Below are positions 10,501-16,655 of a DNA stretch of 64,000 bases, piece by piece. This DNA is from Serratia plymuthica NBRC 102599 (GTDB taxonomy: Bacteria > Pseudomonadota > Gammaproteobacteria > Enterobacterales > Enterobacteriaceae): positions 1-64,000 of the forward strand of contig NZ_BCTU01000021.1 in assembly GCF_001590925.1 (NCBI RefSeq), read 5' to 3'. The position numbers were made by a program, and so were the translations under genes. Each line of letters begins with the position of its first letter. The stretch's first letter is position 1. The notes under the pieces were generated by a model. That model was not told where the DNA came from and did not search any database. It worked only from the letters and a program-made list of their open reading frames with translations.

Positions 10501-11169
10501 GCCTTCCACCACCACTTCGCCGCGCTCGACGTTAAACCCGGTCAGATTGCCGTTGTTCATCTGCGCCTGGCCGGTGGTCAGCGTGGCGCGGTTGGCGTTG
10601 ATAAAACCGCAGCCATTACAGGTAATGCCGGAAGGGTTGGCGATCACCACCTGCGCGCGCTGGCCGGCGACCTCGATATACCCGTTCAGGCGGCTGGGAT
10701 CGCGGGAGTTGACCTCGTTGAGGATCACCTTGGCTTCGCCTTTCGCCAGCCACGGGTTGCCATCGACCCAGCCGCCCTGCTGGGTCTGGGTCATTTTGTG
10801 CGAGTTGTTGAGGATCGCGCCCTGCTTGTCGACATCGAACTGGCTGTAGGTGTTGCGGGAAACCCCACCAGCGCTCGGGGTCTGAATATTGACCTGCGGC
10901 GTACCGTTGGCGCTGTTGACGATGGTCGGCTGCTGGCCGCCCGGCGCATTGCCGTCAGCGACAATGGCCGCCTGCACCGGCTGGATAGCGCCCAATGCCA
11001 ATAACAGGCTGAAGCTGACGGCGCTCATCTTGCCGATACACTGGCTCAGGGTATGGCCCAGGCCAGGCGACCGTGCGGACCCGGCGCGGCCGGAGCGGGC
11101 GATATCCGCCACCACCATCAGCATGCCACGCGCTTTGTTGAAAACGATACGGTACAGGTTCTTGTTCAT
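1561..11169 (-). CDS. cdiA: CdiA contact-dependent growth inhibition exoprotein (TpsA, FHA family)
   Basis: A 3202-residue two-partner exoprotein. Residues 1-45 are an extended signal region (MNKNLYRIVFNKARG, then a hydrophobic core ending near VQA, residue 67). Residues about 70-310 are the TPS secretion domain, with the hallmark VVIANPSGITCNGCGFINAN at residues 175-193 and its cysteine pair. Filamentous-haemagglutinin repeats rich in LDNQ/GQL/ALNN follow to about residue 1500. A non-repeat segment at about 1520-1950, including RLGDGYYEQRLIREQV and TGQRYLDGY, matches the receptor-binding part of CdiA proteins. A second repeat block runs to about 2690. A pretoxin region from about 2740 ends in GKNTSENN, a variant of the VENN boundary. 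The final 211 residues are the toxin domain. An AAGGA site precedes the ATG, 10 bases after cdiC. Role: stick-like surface protein delivering a toxin into neighbouring cells on contact. A role as adhesin is also possible. Confidence 0.93.
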   Translation of the reverse strand: MNKNLYRIVFNKARGMLMVVADIARSGRAGSARSPGLGHTLSQCIGKMSAVSFSLLLALGAIQPVQAAIVADGNAPGGQQPTIVNSANGTPQVNIQTPSAGGVSRNTYSQFDVDKQGAILNNSHKMTQTQQGGWVDGNPWLAKGEAKVILNEVNSRDPSRLNGYIEVAGQRAQVVIANPSGITCNGCGFINANRATLTTGQAQMNNGNLTGFNVERGEVVVEGAGMDSSRQDYTEIIARSTKINAGLWANDLKVTTGRNKVDAAHQQIEKQGDDPATRPQLAVDVAKLGGMYAGKIRMIGTETGVGVRNAGNIGAQAGSVVVTADGRIENSGAISGGDMAMASKQGISNSGSLFAAGNAAVTSEGEVQNSGSIAARNNVQVQAASLNSSKGSTLAAGVQQDGKLGGSGELALTASGKLTAQGQNLAAGNLRASGQGMDISGSRTAGTNVTLNAGQSDLTTANAQVEAAQQLVADTGKRLNNDGGTLTANKLALNAQDLSNRKGEIAQLGEEDLALNQQGKLDNGGGRIASNGNNLTLNAGAIDNQSGQIIHAGKGRLAVNTGRLQGDNGKLLSNGQLSMQGGDYVLDGGTTSAQQIAMDAGSLSNRNGQLVQSGNGDMRLSTRKGIDNQGGQLAANGNVALNAAQLNNQNGKVIAAQDGSLNAQIGGTLDNQQGQLAASGNTRLQADKLDNRKGLVSAATGNGEVATRQALDNRSGRIEAKQGLQLSGTGLENQSGQVVGGAISLALGKGALNNQQGAIAAAGDLRLNGGALTNDGGLLQSAGDMSLDTQGAALSNRLSGETGGILSQGALLIHSGALDNSQGMLVGGGATELFTGRLDNSKGTLVGKQRLNIDSLALTNDGGLLQAGGDATIDTHGQALTNRDSGKNGGISSLGKLNIAGGEVDNQSGFIASSGDLQLRGSQLDNRHGTLASEKQLSATAGVINNQGGAIKSGQDMALNAKELLDNSNLGVIGAGKKLQLDSGSLLNNQGTLVSADAAKINFAMLENRGGQLAAQTALELHGNNLNNNDGGLIQSGDRLELAVDRLTNANSGEKGGITSQGAMNLSTGLFDNGQGVVIAGKNLQLDADTVLNGGGKLVAQQALTLTTTGVGGLNNQSGLVQAGANMLLDTRGQRLDNQNGTLHSLGQLQLNGGDINNQGGTLGAKGDFMLAALKLDNSNGGRIIGEQAVTLNNTGLDNRNGQIQAVGNLLLGSAQGIIDNTLGLIRSGATVTLNALQFTNDATLADNKGLEGQRVTLNTGTLSNRGGSILADRQLAITNDGTLDNSGGQLAAADTLQLKGTALNLLNSGGTLKAGKLLEINANAIGGDGQLLSLGDINLASAQGINNSGEMIANGNFNFTTPGDVTNSGKLLAGAKLDLHANNLFNAASGEINAGQDWLTVNGTLSNYGLIDGKHTLLTANTLNNIGTGRIYGDAIGVQTATFNNLAENGTAATLAGRERVDIGTQTLNNYDHGLIYSGGDMVIGGQLDANHLASGQAGTLNNHSSTIESAGNMALSAALINNINDRFSTELVTVSNEKVTEYQQSGDPVRWKAGEQGVFVDRNSSDSLLNLNTPGKTGHGNDRFNQYDYNRTVQETQIKESDPAKIIAGGDMAINAGHLLNDKSQVVAGGTLAINAGSLDNVAVAGQRLTTDVGEVTSYYRIKKKGTDKQGHNTTAYTPPTTIQTIALKPSQLIDHGQVAGNPIAIAPLTPQGTDATIGQAGGVNAGVTGSDISAGMQTIGGGELPVIQAAALQPGQQFEVANKVNAQQGDAANSVVRIVGPDTRLPDNSLFKTNPAPGGQYLVETDPRFTNQKSWLGSDYMIAKATNNQDNVLKRLGDGYYEQRLIREQVINLTGQRYLDGYNNDEEQFKALMDQGLAFSQQYNLKVGVALTPEQMGLLTKDIVWLVNAKVTLPDGSQQNVLVPQVYARMQPGDLDGSGALIAGRNVNLNLGDGLFNSGHIAGREVVKLSAANITNMAGSIQGADVGLTARTDINNIGGVIQGNNSLLASAGRDINAISTTRAAQSVNGANSFERTNIDSVAGMYVQGADGKLMLQAGRDIKLDAAQVVNSGENGQTLLSAGRDLNLNAVTTASRDNLIWNGDNSLKQGNSQQVGSEVVGKGAVTLNAGNDITAHAATISAGEALNLNAGHDVNILNGENTQDLDERHKVTGGNGLMSKTTTTTRDTLDRQTLQSSTLSGDSIKVLAGNDLRVQGSSVAGTQDVKLLAGHDLTVTGATERNSELHLKQEKKSGLMSSGGIGISYGTESLKTTDTSQGVTNQGSTVGSVNGNVTLGAGNNLAVTGSELVAGKDMALSGKNVSVTQAQDENSQTHKVEQKKSGLTLALSGTVGSALNTAVETSQQAKSTDDSRLAALQGTKAALSGVQAVQAARLAQAQGADPANNNMVGISISYGTQSSTSTQNSGQSTAQGSSLTAGNNLSITASGNGVKGQDGDILVQGSQLQAGKDVTLNANRDVNLLSAKNTQYLDGKNESQGGTLGVGIGVGSGGIGLSISASVNKGKGNEKGNGTSYTETTVNAGNQVNITSGRDTNLIGAQVTGESVKADVGRNLLLESQQDSDRYDSKQQNASAGGSFTFGSMTGSGSISLSKDKMHSNYDSVQEQTGIFAGKGGFDVTVGEHTQLNGAVIGSTATADKNKLDTGTLGFTDIHNQADFEVEHQSVGISSGGSIGSQFAGNMANGLLVGANNSGHDSSTTHAAVSDGTLVIRDQDKQTQNLSDLSRDVEHANQTLSPIFDKEKEQKRLQQAQLIGEIGNQAMDIARTEGAITATKAAKEKMNNVTDADRQAAAAKLAKEKPGKVITDDDINAQIYQTAYNQAFSESGYGTGGKVQQGMQAAVAAVQGLAGGDLKAAIAGGAAPYLAEQIHLLAPNEESRVIAHAVVAGALAELQGKSAAAGAAGAATAALGTKAIAEAMFGTSDFSKMSEEQRQTVSALATLAGGLAGGLASGDTAGAVAGGQSGKNTSENNDQFSLPPGMMSSGQAASTLGQYMTEHGATAEQITAAQADLARGLGTGAPQPATEFVKAWGKFMITAASLGSGTVVGGSSMAVGGLIGGSANAGVQLQGDKPFSYTDLFIATGSAALTQGKGVVATEVIGVSGAYVGSKIKGEDPKNAMIAAGVGGAAGIVGGKAVTVGNQLKPVVSNNAAENLGNIGGSLASEVFSGKTQDKLDEIDKSKK
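1564..2196 (-). other. CdiA-CT toxin domain (211 residues after SENN)
   Basis: This is the variable C-terminal domain of CdiA, residues 2992-3202. It contains three glycine- and alanine-rich hydrophobic stretches: around ITAASLGSGTVVGGSSMAVG, around LFIATGSAALTQGKGVVATE, and around AMIAAGVGGAAGIVGGKAV. It ends in a charged, lysine-rich tail. No nuclease signature (HNH, NxxR-type, BECR-like) was recognised. Dense GxxxG-like spacing and low charge suggest insertion in a membrane, as in ionophore CdiA-CTs, and the neighbouring two-helix immunity protein supports this. Base composition falls towards AT across this domain and into cdiI. Function is inferred. Confidence 0.65.
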
Positions 11170-11179
11170 GGCAATGTCC

Positions 11180-11710
11180 TTATTGAATGTCCGACGGCTC
11201 GACGGCTAACGGGTGGTTCGCCCACCATTGCTGCGCTTGCTGGTGGCTGACCTGCGCGCCTTTAAAGTTCACGACGCGTTTGCCGCGCTGCGCGCCCCGG
11301 TGGTACAGCGCCCGTACGCAGAACTGCGGGAAAATATCCCGGGCGATCAGATTGCGCATTTCCCGCGTGTGGCCGAACGGGGCGATCCAGTCGCAGAACC
11401 ACAGGCGATCGCCGCTGTTCCAGTCGTTTTCCTGCATGTTTATCGCCGGTTGCGTTAGATAACGCGCCTCGGATTCTTGATTCATCCAGGCCCAACTGAG
11501 GAAAAACACCGGCTGATTTTGGTGCGACGCCAGCACATATTGCTGCCGCTTGATGATCGGCAACAGCAGCGTCGGCAGGGTGTGCAACGGCGCATCGCGG
11601 TGCATCGGCGAATGCATCCACAGCCATACCGCCGCCCCAAAGGCTTCCGCCTCGCCGTCATCGCCGCCGAGGATCAGCGGTGCCCGGATATCGTAATCAC
11701 CTATGCGCAT
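11180..11710 (-). CDS. cdiC: CdiC, HlyC-like toxin-activating lysine acyltransferase
   Basis: A 176-residue protein with strong resemblance to HlyC, which transfers a fatty acyl group from acyl-ACP to lysines of a partner toxin. HlyC reads WLWASSPLHRNWP, and here WLWMHSPMHRDAP (about residues 29-41) carries the matching histidine. HlyC reads DRKWFIDWIAPFG, and here DRLWFCDWIAPFG carries the matching catalytic aspartate. The segments ARYLTQPAINMQENDWNSGD and KGAQVSHQQAQQWW also follow the family. The start has a GAGGGA ribosome site six bases upstream. The gene lies between cdiB and cdiA with gaps of about 10 bases on each side, so it is co-transcribed. In such cdiBCAI loci CdiC is expected to acylate CdiA before or during export. 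The acylated lysines cannot be named from sequence. Confidence 0.9.
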   Translation of the reverse strand: MRIGDYDIRAPLILGGDDGEAEAFGAAVWLWMHSPMHRDAPLHTLPTLLLPIIKRQQYVLASHQNQPVFFLSWAWMNQESEARYLTQPAINMQENDWNSGDRLWFCDWIAPFGHTREMRNLIARDIFPQFCVRALYHRGAQRGKRVVNFKGAQVSHQQAQQWWANHPLAVEPSDIQ

Positions 11711-11720
11711 TGTCGTTCCC

Positions 11721-13436
11721 TCAGTAGTTCCAGCTCAGGTTAAAGCCCAGCGTCACCGGGCTGGTGCTGAAGCCGTCCGGTTTGGAGAACGGCACGCCGG
11801 CGAACAGGTCGTAGCCCACCTTGAAGGCGTAACCGCGCAGGCCGACCACCCCGCCCGCCAGGTGTTGCCCGACCAGGTAATCGGTGCCGTAACCGCCCAC
11901 TTCACCATAGTCGGCCCCCAGGTACAGTTCTTGCCCCGGCAGCGGCGTGCGCCAGGCCAGATCGTTGCGCACGAACCAGCCGTGGTTGGCGTTCAGGGTG
12001 CGTTCACCGTCAAAGCCGCGCACCGTCCAGCGGTTGCCGATAGCAAACTGATCCTGCGGCGTCAGCGGGGTATCGCTGATCTGACGCTGGTACTGCACGT
12101 TGTATCTGAAGTTTTGGTTGAACAGGCTGAACGGCACGTCAAGCTGGGCGTTGAGTTGCACAATTTTGCTGAGCGCCGTGGCCTCGCCAAAGGTCTCTTC
12201 CGGCGCAGGCAATGCGCCGAACCAGCGAGTGCCGCGCTGATAGCTGACGCCGGCATCCAGCGTGGCCTGCTGGATGTAATGGCGGTGCTGCAAGCCCAGC
12301 CGCCAACCGGAGGTGCGGCGGCGCTGCACTTCCACTTCGGTATCGTTGATGTAGTTGCTGGATTCGCGCGCCAGCACGTCATAGGTCAGCGTGGTTTTCT
12401 GGCTGCCGTTACGGTGCAGCACCCGGCTGAGCTGGAAATCCAGGTTCTTGCTCTTGCCGCTGTAGCGGTAATCCTGATTCTGCCCGGCGATGGTCTGGTG
12501 ATAGTCATAACTGTTGGCGGTCACCCCGGCCATCCAGTAGCCGAACGGCACCGAATAATGGCCGGTGATGTTTTTGGTGCCTCTGCCGCCCTGGTTTTGC
12601 AGGTCGGTGGTGCCGGAGATGTAGAACAGATCGCTGAGCGAGAACGGGTTATCCAGCGACAGCGTCAGGCCGCCCTGATAGCGACCGGTGCTCTTGGTGC
12701 CGGAGTCATCCAGCGAAGCGCCAACGCGCCACATGCGTTCTTGCTTCCAGCTCAGGGCGATATCGCTTTCGCCGGGCTGCTCGCCGGGGATGATTTCCAT
12801 ATTGGCCTGCACCGTCGGCAGGCGCTGCAGGTTTTCCAGCCCCTGCTCGATGTCGCGCAAGTCCAGCAGGTTGCCGGCATGAGCCGGGAAACTGCTGTAG
12901 GGTTGAATGTAGCGGCCGCTGTCCGGCGTCAGTTTCACCTGGCGCACATAGCCGGGCACTACCACCAGCCGTAGCTTGCCGCTTTTCAGATCCTGCGTCG
13001 GTGCCAGCACGCGCGTGGTGATATAGCCGCTATCCACCAGTCGGTTTTGCAGGGTGCTCATCAACAGGTTGATGCCCTGCCCGCCCAGGCACTGGCCCTG
13101 CGCCTGGTTGGCAATGCGCTGCAACGGCAGCCAATGCGGGAGTTTGTCCTGGCCGGTCAGAACGACCTGTTCGATAGGGAAGCAGGGTTTTTCCTGCGGG
13201 AAAGCAATGCGGCCAAAACCGGACGAAGGCGGCGACAGCCGCACATCCGGTGTCGGGGGGGTTAGCTGCTGTTCCAGCGCTTTTTGCCGCTGCTGCTGTA
13301 TGATCAGCTGATCGCCATTTGGCGCTGCCGCCAGAACCGGTTGATTGAATATAAACAGCGGCAAAACAACGGAGCCAAATGGAATACAGCCCTTGCGCAC
13401 AGCAAGGCTGAGCGAAGAATAAGCAGAGACGCGCAT
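11721..13436 (-). CDS. cdiB: CdiB/FhaC-type two-partner outer membrane transporter (TpsB)
   Basis: Outer-membrane transporter that exports CdiA. The product from this start is 571 residues. It has a signal peptide ([20 protein letters not shown], cleaved after about LAA), then a Q-rich linker ([13 protein letters not shown]), POTRA domains containing [16 protein letters not shown] and [15 protein letters not shown], and a C-terminal 16-strand barrel. The barrel carries the conserved motif [10 protein letters not shown] (VRGF, lid-loop tip) and ends in FNLSWNY with a terminal aromatic residue. An upstream in-frame TTG at 13460 would add eight residues, but the AGGGA site seven bases before the ATG at 13436 favours this start. 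It is the first gene of the cdiBCAI operon. It is preceded by a long AT-rich regulatory region with several inverted repeats. Confidence 0.92.
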   Translation of the reverse strand: MRVSAYSSLSLAVRKGCIPFGSVVLPLFIFNQPVLAAAPNGDQLIIQQQRQKALEQQLTPPTPDVRLSPPSSGFGRIAFPQEKPCFPIEQVVLTGQDKLPHWLPLQRIANQAQGQCLGGQGINLLMSTLQNRLVDSGYITTRVLAPTQDLKSGKLRLVVVPGYVRQVKLTPDSGRYIQPYSSFPAHAGNLLDLRDIEQGLENLQRLPTVQANMEIIPGEQPGESDIALSWKQERMWRVGASLDDSGTKSTGRYQGGLTLSLDNPFSLSDLFYISGTTDLQNQGGRGTKNITGHYSVPFGYWMAGVTANSYDYHQTIAGQNQDYRYSGKSKNLDFQLSRVLHRNGSQKTTLTYDVLARESSNYINDTEVEVQRRRTSGWRLGLQHRHYIQQATLDAGVSYQRGTRWFGALPAPEETFGEATALSKIVQLNAQLDVPFSLFNQNFRYNVQYQRQISDTPLTPQDQFAIGNRWTVRGFDGERTLNANHGWFVRNDLAWRTPLPGQELYLGADYGEVGGYGTDYLVGQHLAGGVVGLRGYAFKVGYDLFAGVPFSKPDGFSTSPVTLGFNLSWNY

Positions 13437-13664
13437 GACTTTTTCCCTGTCGAAGGACAAATAAAAGATAAGAATTGTAAGTAAACGCGAACATTATGCG
13501 CGTGAATAGCGCGGGATCAACCCTATTTTGGCCAATAATGGGCGCCGGATAACAAATACGTGGTATGAATAATCCGAGAGGTTAGTTCCCTTACCCTGCC
13601 ACCCTATAGCTTGACAATGCAACTTACTGTTTATATTAAAAAATAATAATATCACTAAAATATC

Positions 13665-13710
13665 AACCCAAAAGGGTTAGGAATAATCGCATTCCAATAA
13701 TGCAATTATT
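13665..13710. repeat. three adjacent short inverted repeats upstream of cdiB
   Basis: Three dyads follow one another: AACCC-N4-GGGTT (13665-13678), GGAAT-N6-ATTCC (13680-13695) and AATAAT-GCA-ATTATT (13696-13710). They lie about 230-270 bases upstream of the cdiB start in AT-rich DNA. They could be regulator sites or an H-NS-bound silencing region; no protein can be named. Confidence 0.4.
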
Positions 13711-13993
13711 CATCATAACTAATTATTGCCAAGCACTGCCAAAATTTAAGACATTTCCTATTTAAAGCGCATTCAATCATGAATTAATCACCGTAATGAA
13801 TGATATTGTTATTAATCCCACCTCCAATTTTTAATTATATTCATCCTATTTCTAGCTGTAGCCTTGCTGGCCGTAATTTAAGGTTCACAGGGCGGCGTTA
13901 TCAACCTGCACCCCTTATTCCCGGAGACAGTAACTGGCTCTCTATCCTTTCTTCCTGTGCCCGGATTTAGGGCCTTTGCGGATTCTTTCATTG

Positions 13994-14009
13994 CATTGCT
14001 AAACCGGTT
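13994..14009. promoter_or_regulatory. candidate ScrR operator upstream of scrK
   Basis: The string ATTGCTAAACCGGTT occurs here, 50 bases before the scrK start, and its exact reverse complement occurs before the porin gene at about 15120-15134. The centre AACCGGTT is a perfect palindrome, as expected for a LacI-family repressor, and ScrR is encoded in the same cluster. Confidence 0.65.
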
Positions 14010-14057
14010 CTTCTATTTTAGCTCGCCATCTGACACAGGTTAAAACAGAGGTGGATC

Positions 14058-14987
14058 ATGGGAAATCGCGTATGGGTGCTGGGTGACGCTGTAGTCGATC
14101 TGGTTCCTGAAAATTCAAACAGTTATCTCAAATGCCCCGGCGGCGCGCCTGCCAACGTTGCGGTCGGCATCGCCCGTCTGGGCGGCGATAGCGCCTTTAT
14201 CGGCCGGGTCGGCAAAGATGGTTTCGGCGCGTTCTTGCAGCAGGTGCTGAGCGAAGAGCAGGTAGATATCCGCCACATGACGCAGGATGACAAGCATCAC
14301 ACCTCCACCGTGGTGGTGGATCTCGATCTGCTCGGCGAACGCACCTTCACTTTCATGGTCACCCCCAGCGCCGATCTGTTCCTGCAACCTGAAGATCTGC
14401 CTGAGTTCAAAGCGGATGAGTGGCTGCACGTTTGCTCTATCGCCCTGTCGCAAGAGCCCAGCCGCAGCACTACCTTTACCGCGATGGAGAACATCAGGGC
14501 GGCCGGTGGCTGGGTGAGTTTTGATCCTAATATTCGTGAAGATGTCTGGCGCCAACCGGAAGCGCTGCGCCCCTGCCTGCAAAAGGCGCTTCTGCTGGCG
14601 CACGTGGTCAAAATCTCACAGGAAGAATTGAGTTTTATCAGCAATATCGGTGAGCTGGAAAGCGCCATCGACTGGATGATGCAGCGTTATCCGCTGCGTT
14701 TGCTGCTGGTGACGCTGGGCGGCGATGGCGTGTGCGTGCATGACGGCAAGCAGATCCGCCATTTCCGCGCCCCTTCGATTGTCCCGGTCGACACCACCGG
14801 CGCGGGCGACGCTTTTGTCGCCGGTCTGCTGGCTGCGCTGGCGCAACTCGGCGCTCTGCCGGAGGATGAACAGTGGCCAGAGGTGATCGCTCAGGCCCAA
14901 GCCTGCGGTGCCTTGGCTACCACCGCCAAAGGCGCCATGACCGCTCTGCCTACCTCAGAACAGTTAAAAAATTTCCTCCAACGCTAA
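14058..14987 (+). CDS. scrK: fructokinase ScrK
   Basis: PfkB-family kinase of 309 residues that phosphorylates the fructose released by ScrB to fructose-6-phosphate. The N-terminal motif LKCPGGAPANVAVGIARLGG (residues 24-43) is the first PfkB signature. The second signature DTTGAGDAFVAGLLAALAQL contains the catalytic aspartate. Segments TSTVVVDLDLLGERTFTFMV, LHVCSIALSQEPSRSTTF and the tail ALATTAKGAMTALPT are close to my memory of ScrK from the pUR400 and Klebsiella scr regulons. A TAAAACAGAGGTGG stretch before the ATG gives the ribosome site. It is the first gene of the scr cluster and is followed by a hairpin terminator, so the downstream genes probably use a second promoter before the porin. 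Confidence 0.95.
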   Translation: MGNRVWVLGDAVVDLVPENSNSYLKCPGGAPANVAVGIARLGGDSAFIGRVGKDGFGAFLQQVLSEEQVDIRHMTQDDKHHTSTVVVDLDLLGERTFTFMVTPSADLFLQPEDLPEFKADEWLHVCSIALSQEPSRSTTFTAMENIRAAGGWVSFDPNIREDVWRQPEALRPCLQKALLLAHVVKISQEELSFISNIGELESAIDWMMQRYPLRLLLVTLGGDGVCVHDGKQIRHFRAPSIVPVDTTGAGDAFVAGLLAALAQLGALPEDEQWPEVIAQAQACGALATTAKGAMTALPTSEQLKNFLQR

Positions 14988-14994
14988 TCTCATC

Positions 14995-15019
14995 ACGGTG
15001 GGCCAGGCTCACCGTTTTT
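14995..15019 (+). terminator. hairpin with T-run after scrK
   Basis: ACGGTG (14995-15000) pairs with CACCGT (15010-15015), followed by TTTTT, eight bases after the scrK stop codon. It probably makes scrK a separate transcript or reduces read-through into the porin gene. Confidence 0.7.
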
Positions 15020-15065
15020 CCGCTGCCGGGCCGAATTTGCGCACTCGATCACAATAGCTGAATCG

Positions 15066-15135
15066 GGTTAGCAAACTTGGTTGCCAGCCGCCTTTCAACT
15101 CTCTATCTTTCCCCATGAAAAACCGGTTTAGCAAT
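15066..15135. promoter_or_regulatory. operator region upstream of the sucrose porin gene
   Basis: Two elements are seen. At 15120-15134 AACCGGTTTAGCAAT is the exact reverse complement of the scrK operator motif, a strong ScrR operator candidate. At 15066-15077 GGTTAGCAAACT begins an imperfect 24-base dyad, and the same 12 bases recur upstream of dkgA at 30496-30507. Confidence 0.6.
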
Positions 15136-15177
15136 TTAGCACAAAACAAAAACAACTTACCCGGATGATAGAGAACC

Positions 15178-16587
15178 ATGAAAAAACTTAGCTATTTGGC
15201 TGTAACTACAGGGCTCCTCATTTCCACCTCTGCAGCGGCGGCTGGCGCCGACAGCAGTATCGAAGCACGCCTGAATGCGCTGGAACAACGGCTGCAACAG
15301 GCTGAACAACGTGCCACCCAGGCCGAAACACGCGCCACGGCGGCAGAACGTCACGCACAACAGTTGGAACAACGCACCGCCAACACCGAGCGGCAAACCG
15401 TACAGGTTGCGCAGCGTACCGCGACGCTGGAAACCAAGGCTGCGCCGGCTTCCAGCCTGAAGTTGAACGGTTTTAACGATCTGAAACTGTATGGCGACGT
15501 CGAGTTCAACCTCGACGGTGCCAGCCGCAGCGGCCAGCTCACCTCATTGAAAACCAGCAACAACAAGGACTGGAAACCCGGCAACAAAGAGCGTTGGGAT
15601 ATCAATGGCCGCATTCTGGTCGGCGTGGACGGTTACCGTCGCAACCAGGACGGCAACTTCTCCGGTTTCAGCGTACAACCGCTGGCCGACATGACCGGTA
15701 AAATGAACCTTGATGATGCCGCCTTCTTCTTCGGCAACGAAAAGAACTGGCAGACCAAAATCGGGCGCTTTGAAGCCTACGACATGTTCCCGCTCAATCA
15801 GGACACCTTCATCCAGTATTCCGGCAATACCGCCAACGATCTGTATGCCGATGGCTTCGGCTATATCTACATGATGAAAGAAGGCCGCGGCCGCAGCAGC
15901 AGCGGCGGCAACCTGATGCTGAGCAAATACGCCGGCGACTTCTACTTCGAGCTCAATACGCTGGTGGAAGACGGTTCCTCACTGTTCCAGGACAAGGCCT
16001 ACCACGGCAACAGCCTGGATAATAAGAAAAACGTCGCCTATCTGCGGCCGGTGCTCGCCTGGAAGAAAGACCAGCTCAGCGCGGCGGTGGCAATGGAAAG
16101 CAACGTGGTCAACAATGCCTATGGTTATCAGGACAATCAGGGAAAATTCGTCGACCAGTCCAAACGTAACGGCTATGGCATGACCATGACCTGGAACAAC
16201 ACCGCCGCCAATCCGGACAACGGTGTGGTCGCCAACCTGAGCACCGCCTATCTGGACGCGTCGGGCGAAAAAGACTTAACCGCCGGCATCAACGTGCTGT
16301 GGCGTCGTTTCGAAGTGGGATATATCTACGCCCACAACGACATCAAAGAGTTTAATACTGCCGGCATGGCGGCCGACATCAATAACCCGCTCAGTGAACC
16401 GGGCAAGTATGACATTCACACCATCCATACTTCGTATCAGATACCTAATATCATGAATATGAAGAACTTCAATTTGTACCTCGGGGCCTACGTCTCGATG
16501 CTTGAAGCCAATGCTGATAACAAAATAGCCAACGCCAATAACGATCAGCGCTACGGCGTGCGCGCCAGATTCAAGTACTTCTTCTGA
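15178..16587 (+). CDS. scrY: sucrose-regulon carbohydrate porin, ScrY-like N-terminus
   Basis: A 469-residue outer-membrane porin that admits sucrose or related sugars. It has a signal peptide (MKKLSYLAVTTGLLISTSAA), then a periplasmic coiled coil at about residues 27-90 with repeated EQRLQQAEQRATQAETRATA-type heptads, as in ScrY. A barrel then follows to a C-terminal RARFKYFF. The barrel (NGFNDLKLYGDVEFNLDGAS, FFFGNEKNWQTKIGRFEAYD, TSYQIPNIMNMKNFNLYLGA) does not resemble the LamB/ScrY barrel I remember. It looks more like plasmid raffinose-type (RafY) or other carbohydrate porins. The position between scrK and scrA gives the role. Substrate is inferred from context. Confidence 0.85.
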   Translation: MKKLSYLAVTTGLLISTSAAAAGADSSIEARLNALEQRLQQAEQRATQAETRATAAERHAQQLEQRTANTERQTVQVAQRTATLETKAAPASSLKLNGFNDLKLYGDVEFNLDGASRSGQLTSLKTSNNKDWKPGNKERWDINGRILVGVDGYRRNQDGNFSGFSVQPLADMTGKMNLDDAAFFFGNEKNWQTKIGRFEAYDMFPLNQDTFIQYSGNTANDLYADGFGYIYMMKEGRGRSSSGGNLMLSKYAGDFYFELNTLVEDGSSLFQDKAYHGNSLDNKKNVAYLRPVLAWKKDQLSAAVAMESNVVNNAYGYQDNQGKFVDQSKRNGYGMTMTWNNTAANPDNGVVANLSTAYLDASGEKDLTAGINVLWRRFEVGYIYAHNDIKEFNTAGMAADINNPLSEPGKYDIHTIHTSYQIPNIMNMKNFNLYLGAYVSMLEANADNKIANANNDQRYGVRARFKYFF

Positions 16588-16607
16588 CGCAGGCTGGTGA
16601 CGAATTT

Positions 16608-16635
16608 CCGCCGCGGAAAGCCGCGGCGGTGTTTT
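16608..16635 (+). terminator. strong hairpin between porin and scrA
   Basis: CCGCCGCGG (16608-16616) pairs perfectly with CCGCGGCGG (16621-16629) around an AAAG loop, followed by TGTTTT. It sits 21 bases after the porin stop and before the scrA ribosome site. It may attenuate read-through or protect the porin mRNA 3' end. Confidence 0.65.
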
Positions 16636-16655
16636 GATTTATCAAGGGAGAAAAC

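Larger units (their letters stand above)
13437..14057. other. AT-rich intergenic region between cdiB and scrK
   Basis: A 621-base divergent spacer, very AT-rich between about 13560 and 13860. It holds three consecutive dyads (13665-13710), a possible plus-strand promoter (TTGACA at 13611-13616, TATTAA at 13634-13639, 17-base spacing), and near its right end the ScrR-type operator at about 13994-14009. No ORF with a start signal and no RNA gene could be supported. It probably contains both the cdi promoter on the minus strand and the scrK promoter on the plus strand. Confidence 0.6.

Noticed and set aside
7720-11004. Further long plus-strand frames (7720-9120, 9865-11004) inside cdiA
   Set aside because: Both are antisense to FHA repeats and the secretion domain, which are strongly supported on the minus strand.
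1561-11169. Tandem repeats in cdiA considered as a CRISPR array or DNA satellite
   Set aside because: The repeats vary in length and sequence and encode beta-helix turns; there is no fixed repeat with unique spacers and no cas gene.
13611-13639. Promoter-like TTGACA and TATTAA for an unannotated gene
   Set aside because: No ORF with a ribosome site follows closely; the nearest gene, scrK, starts about 420 bases downstream. It is kept only as a possible weak promoter in the spacer description.
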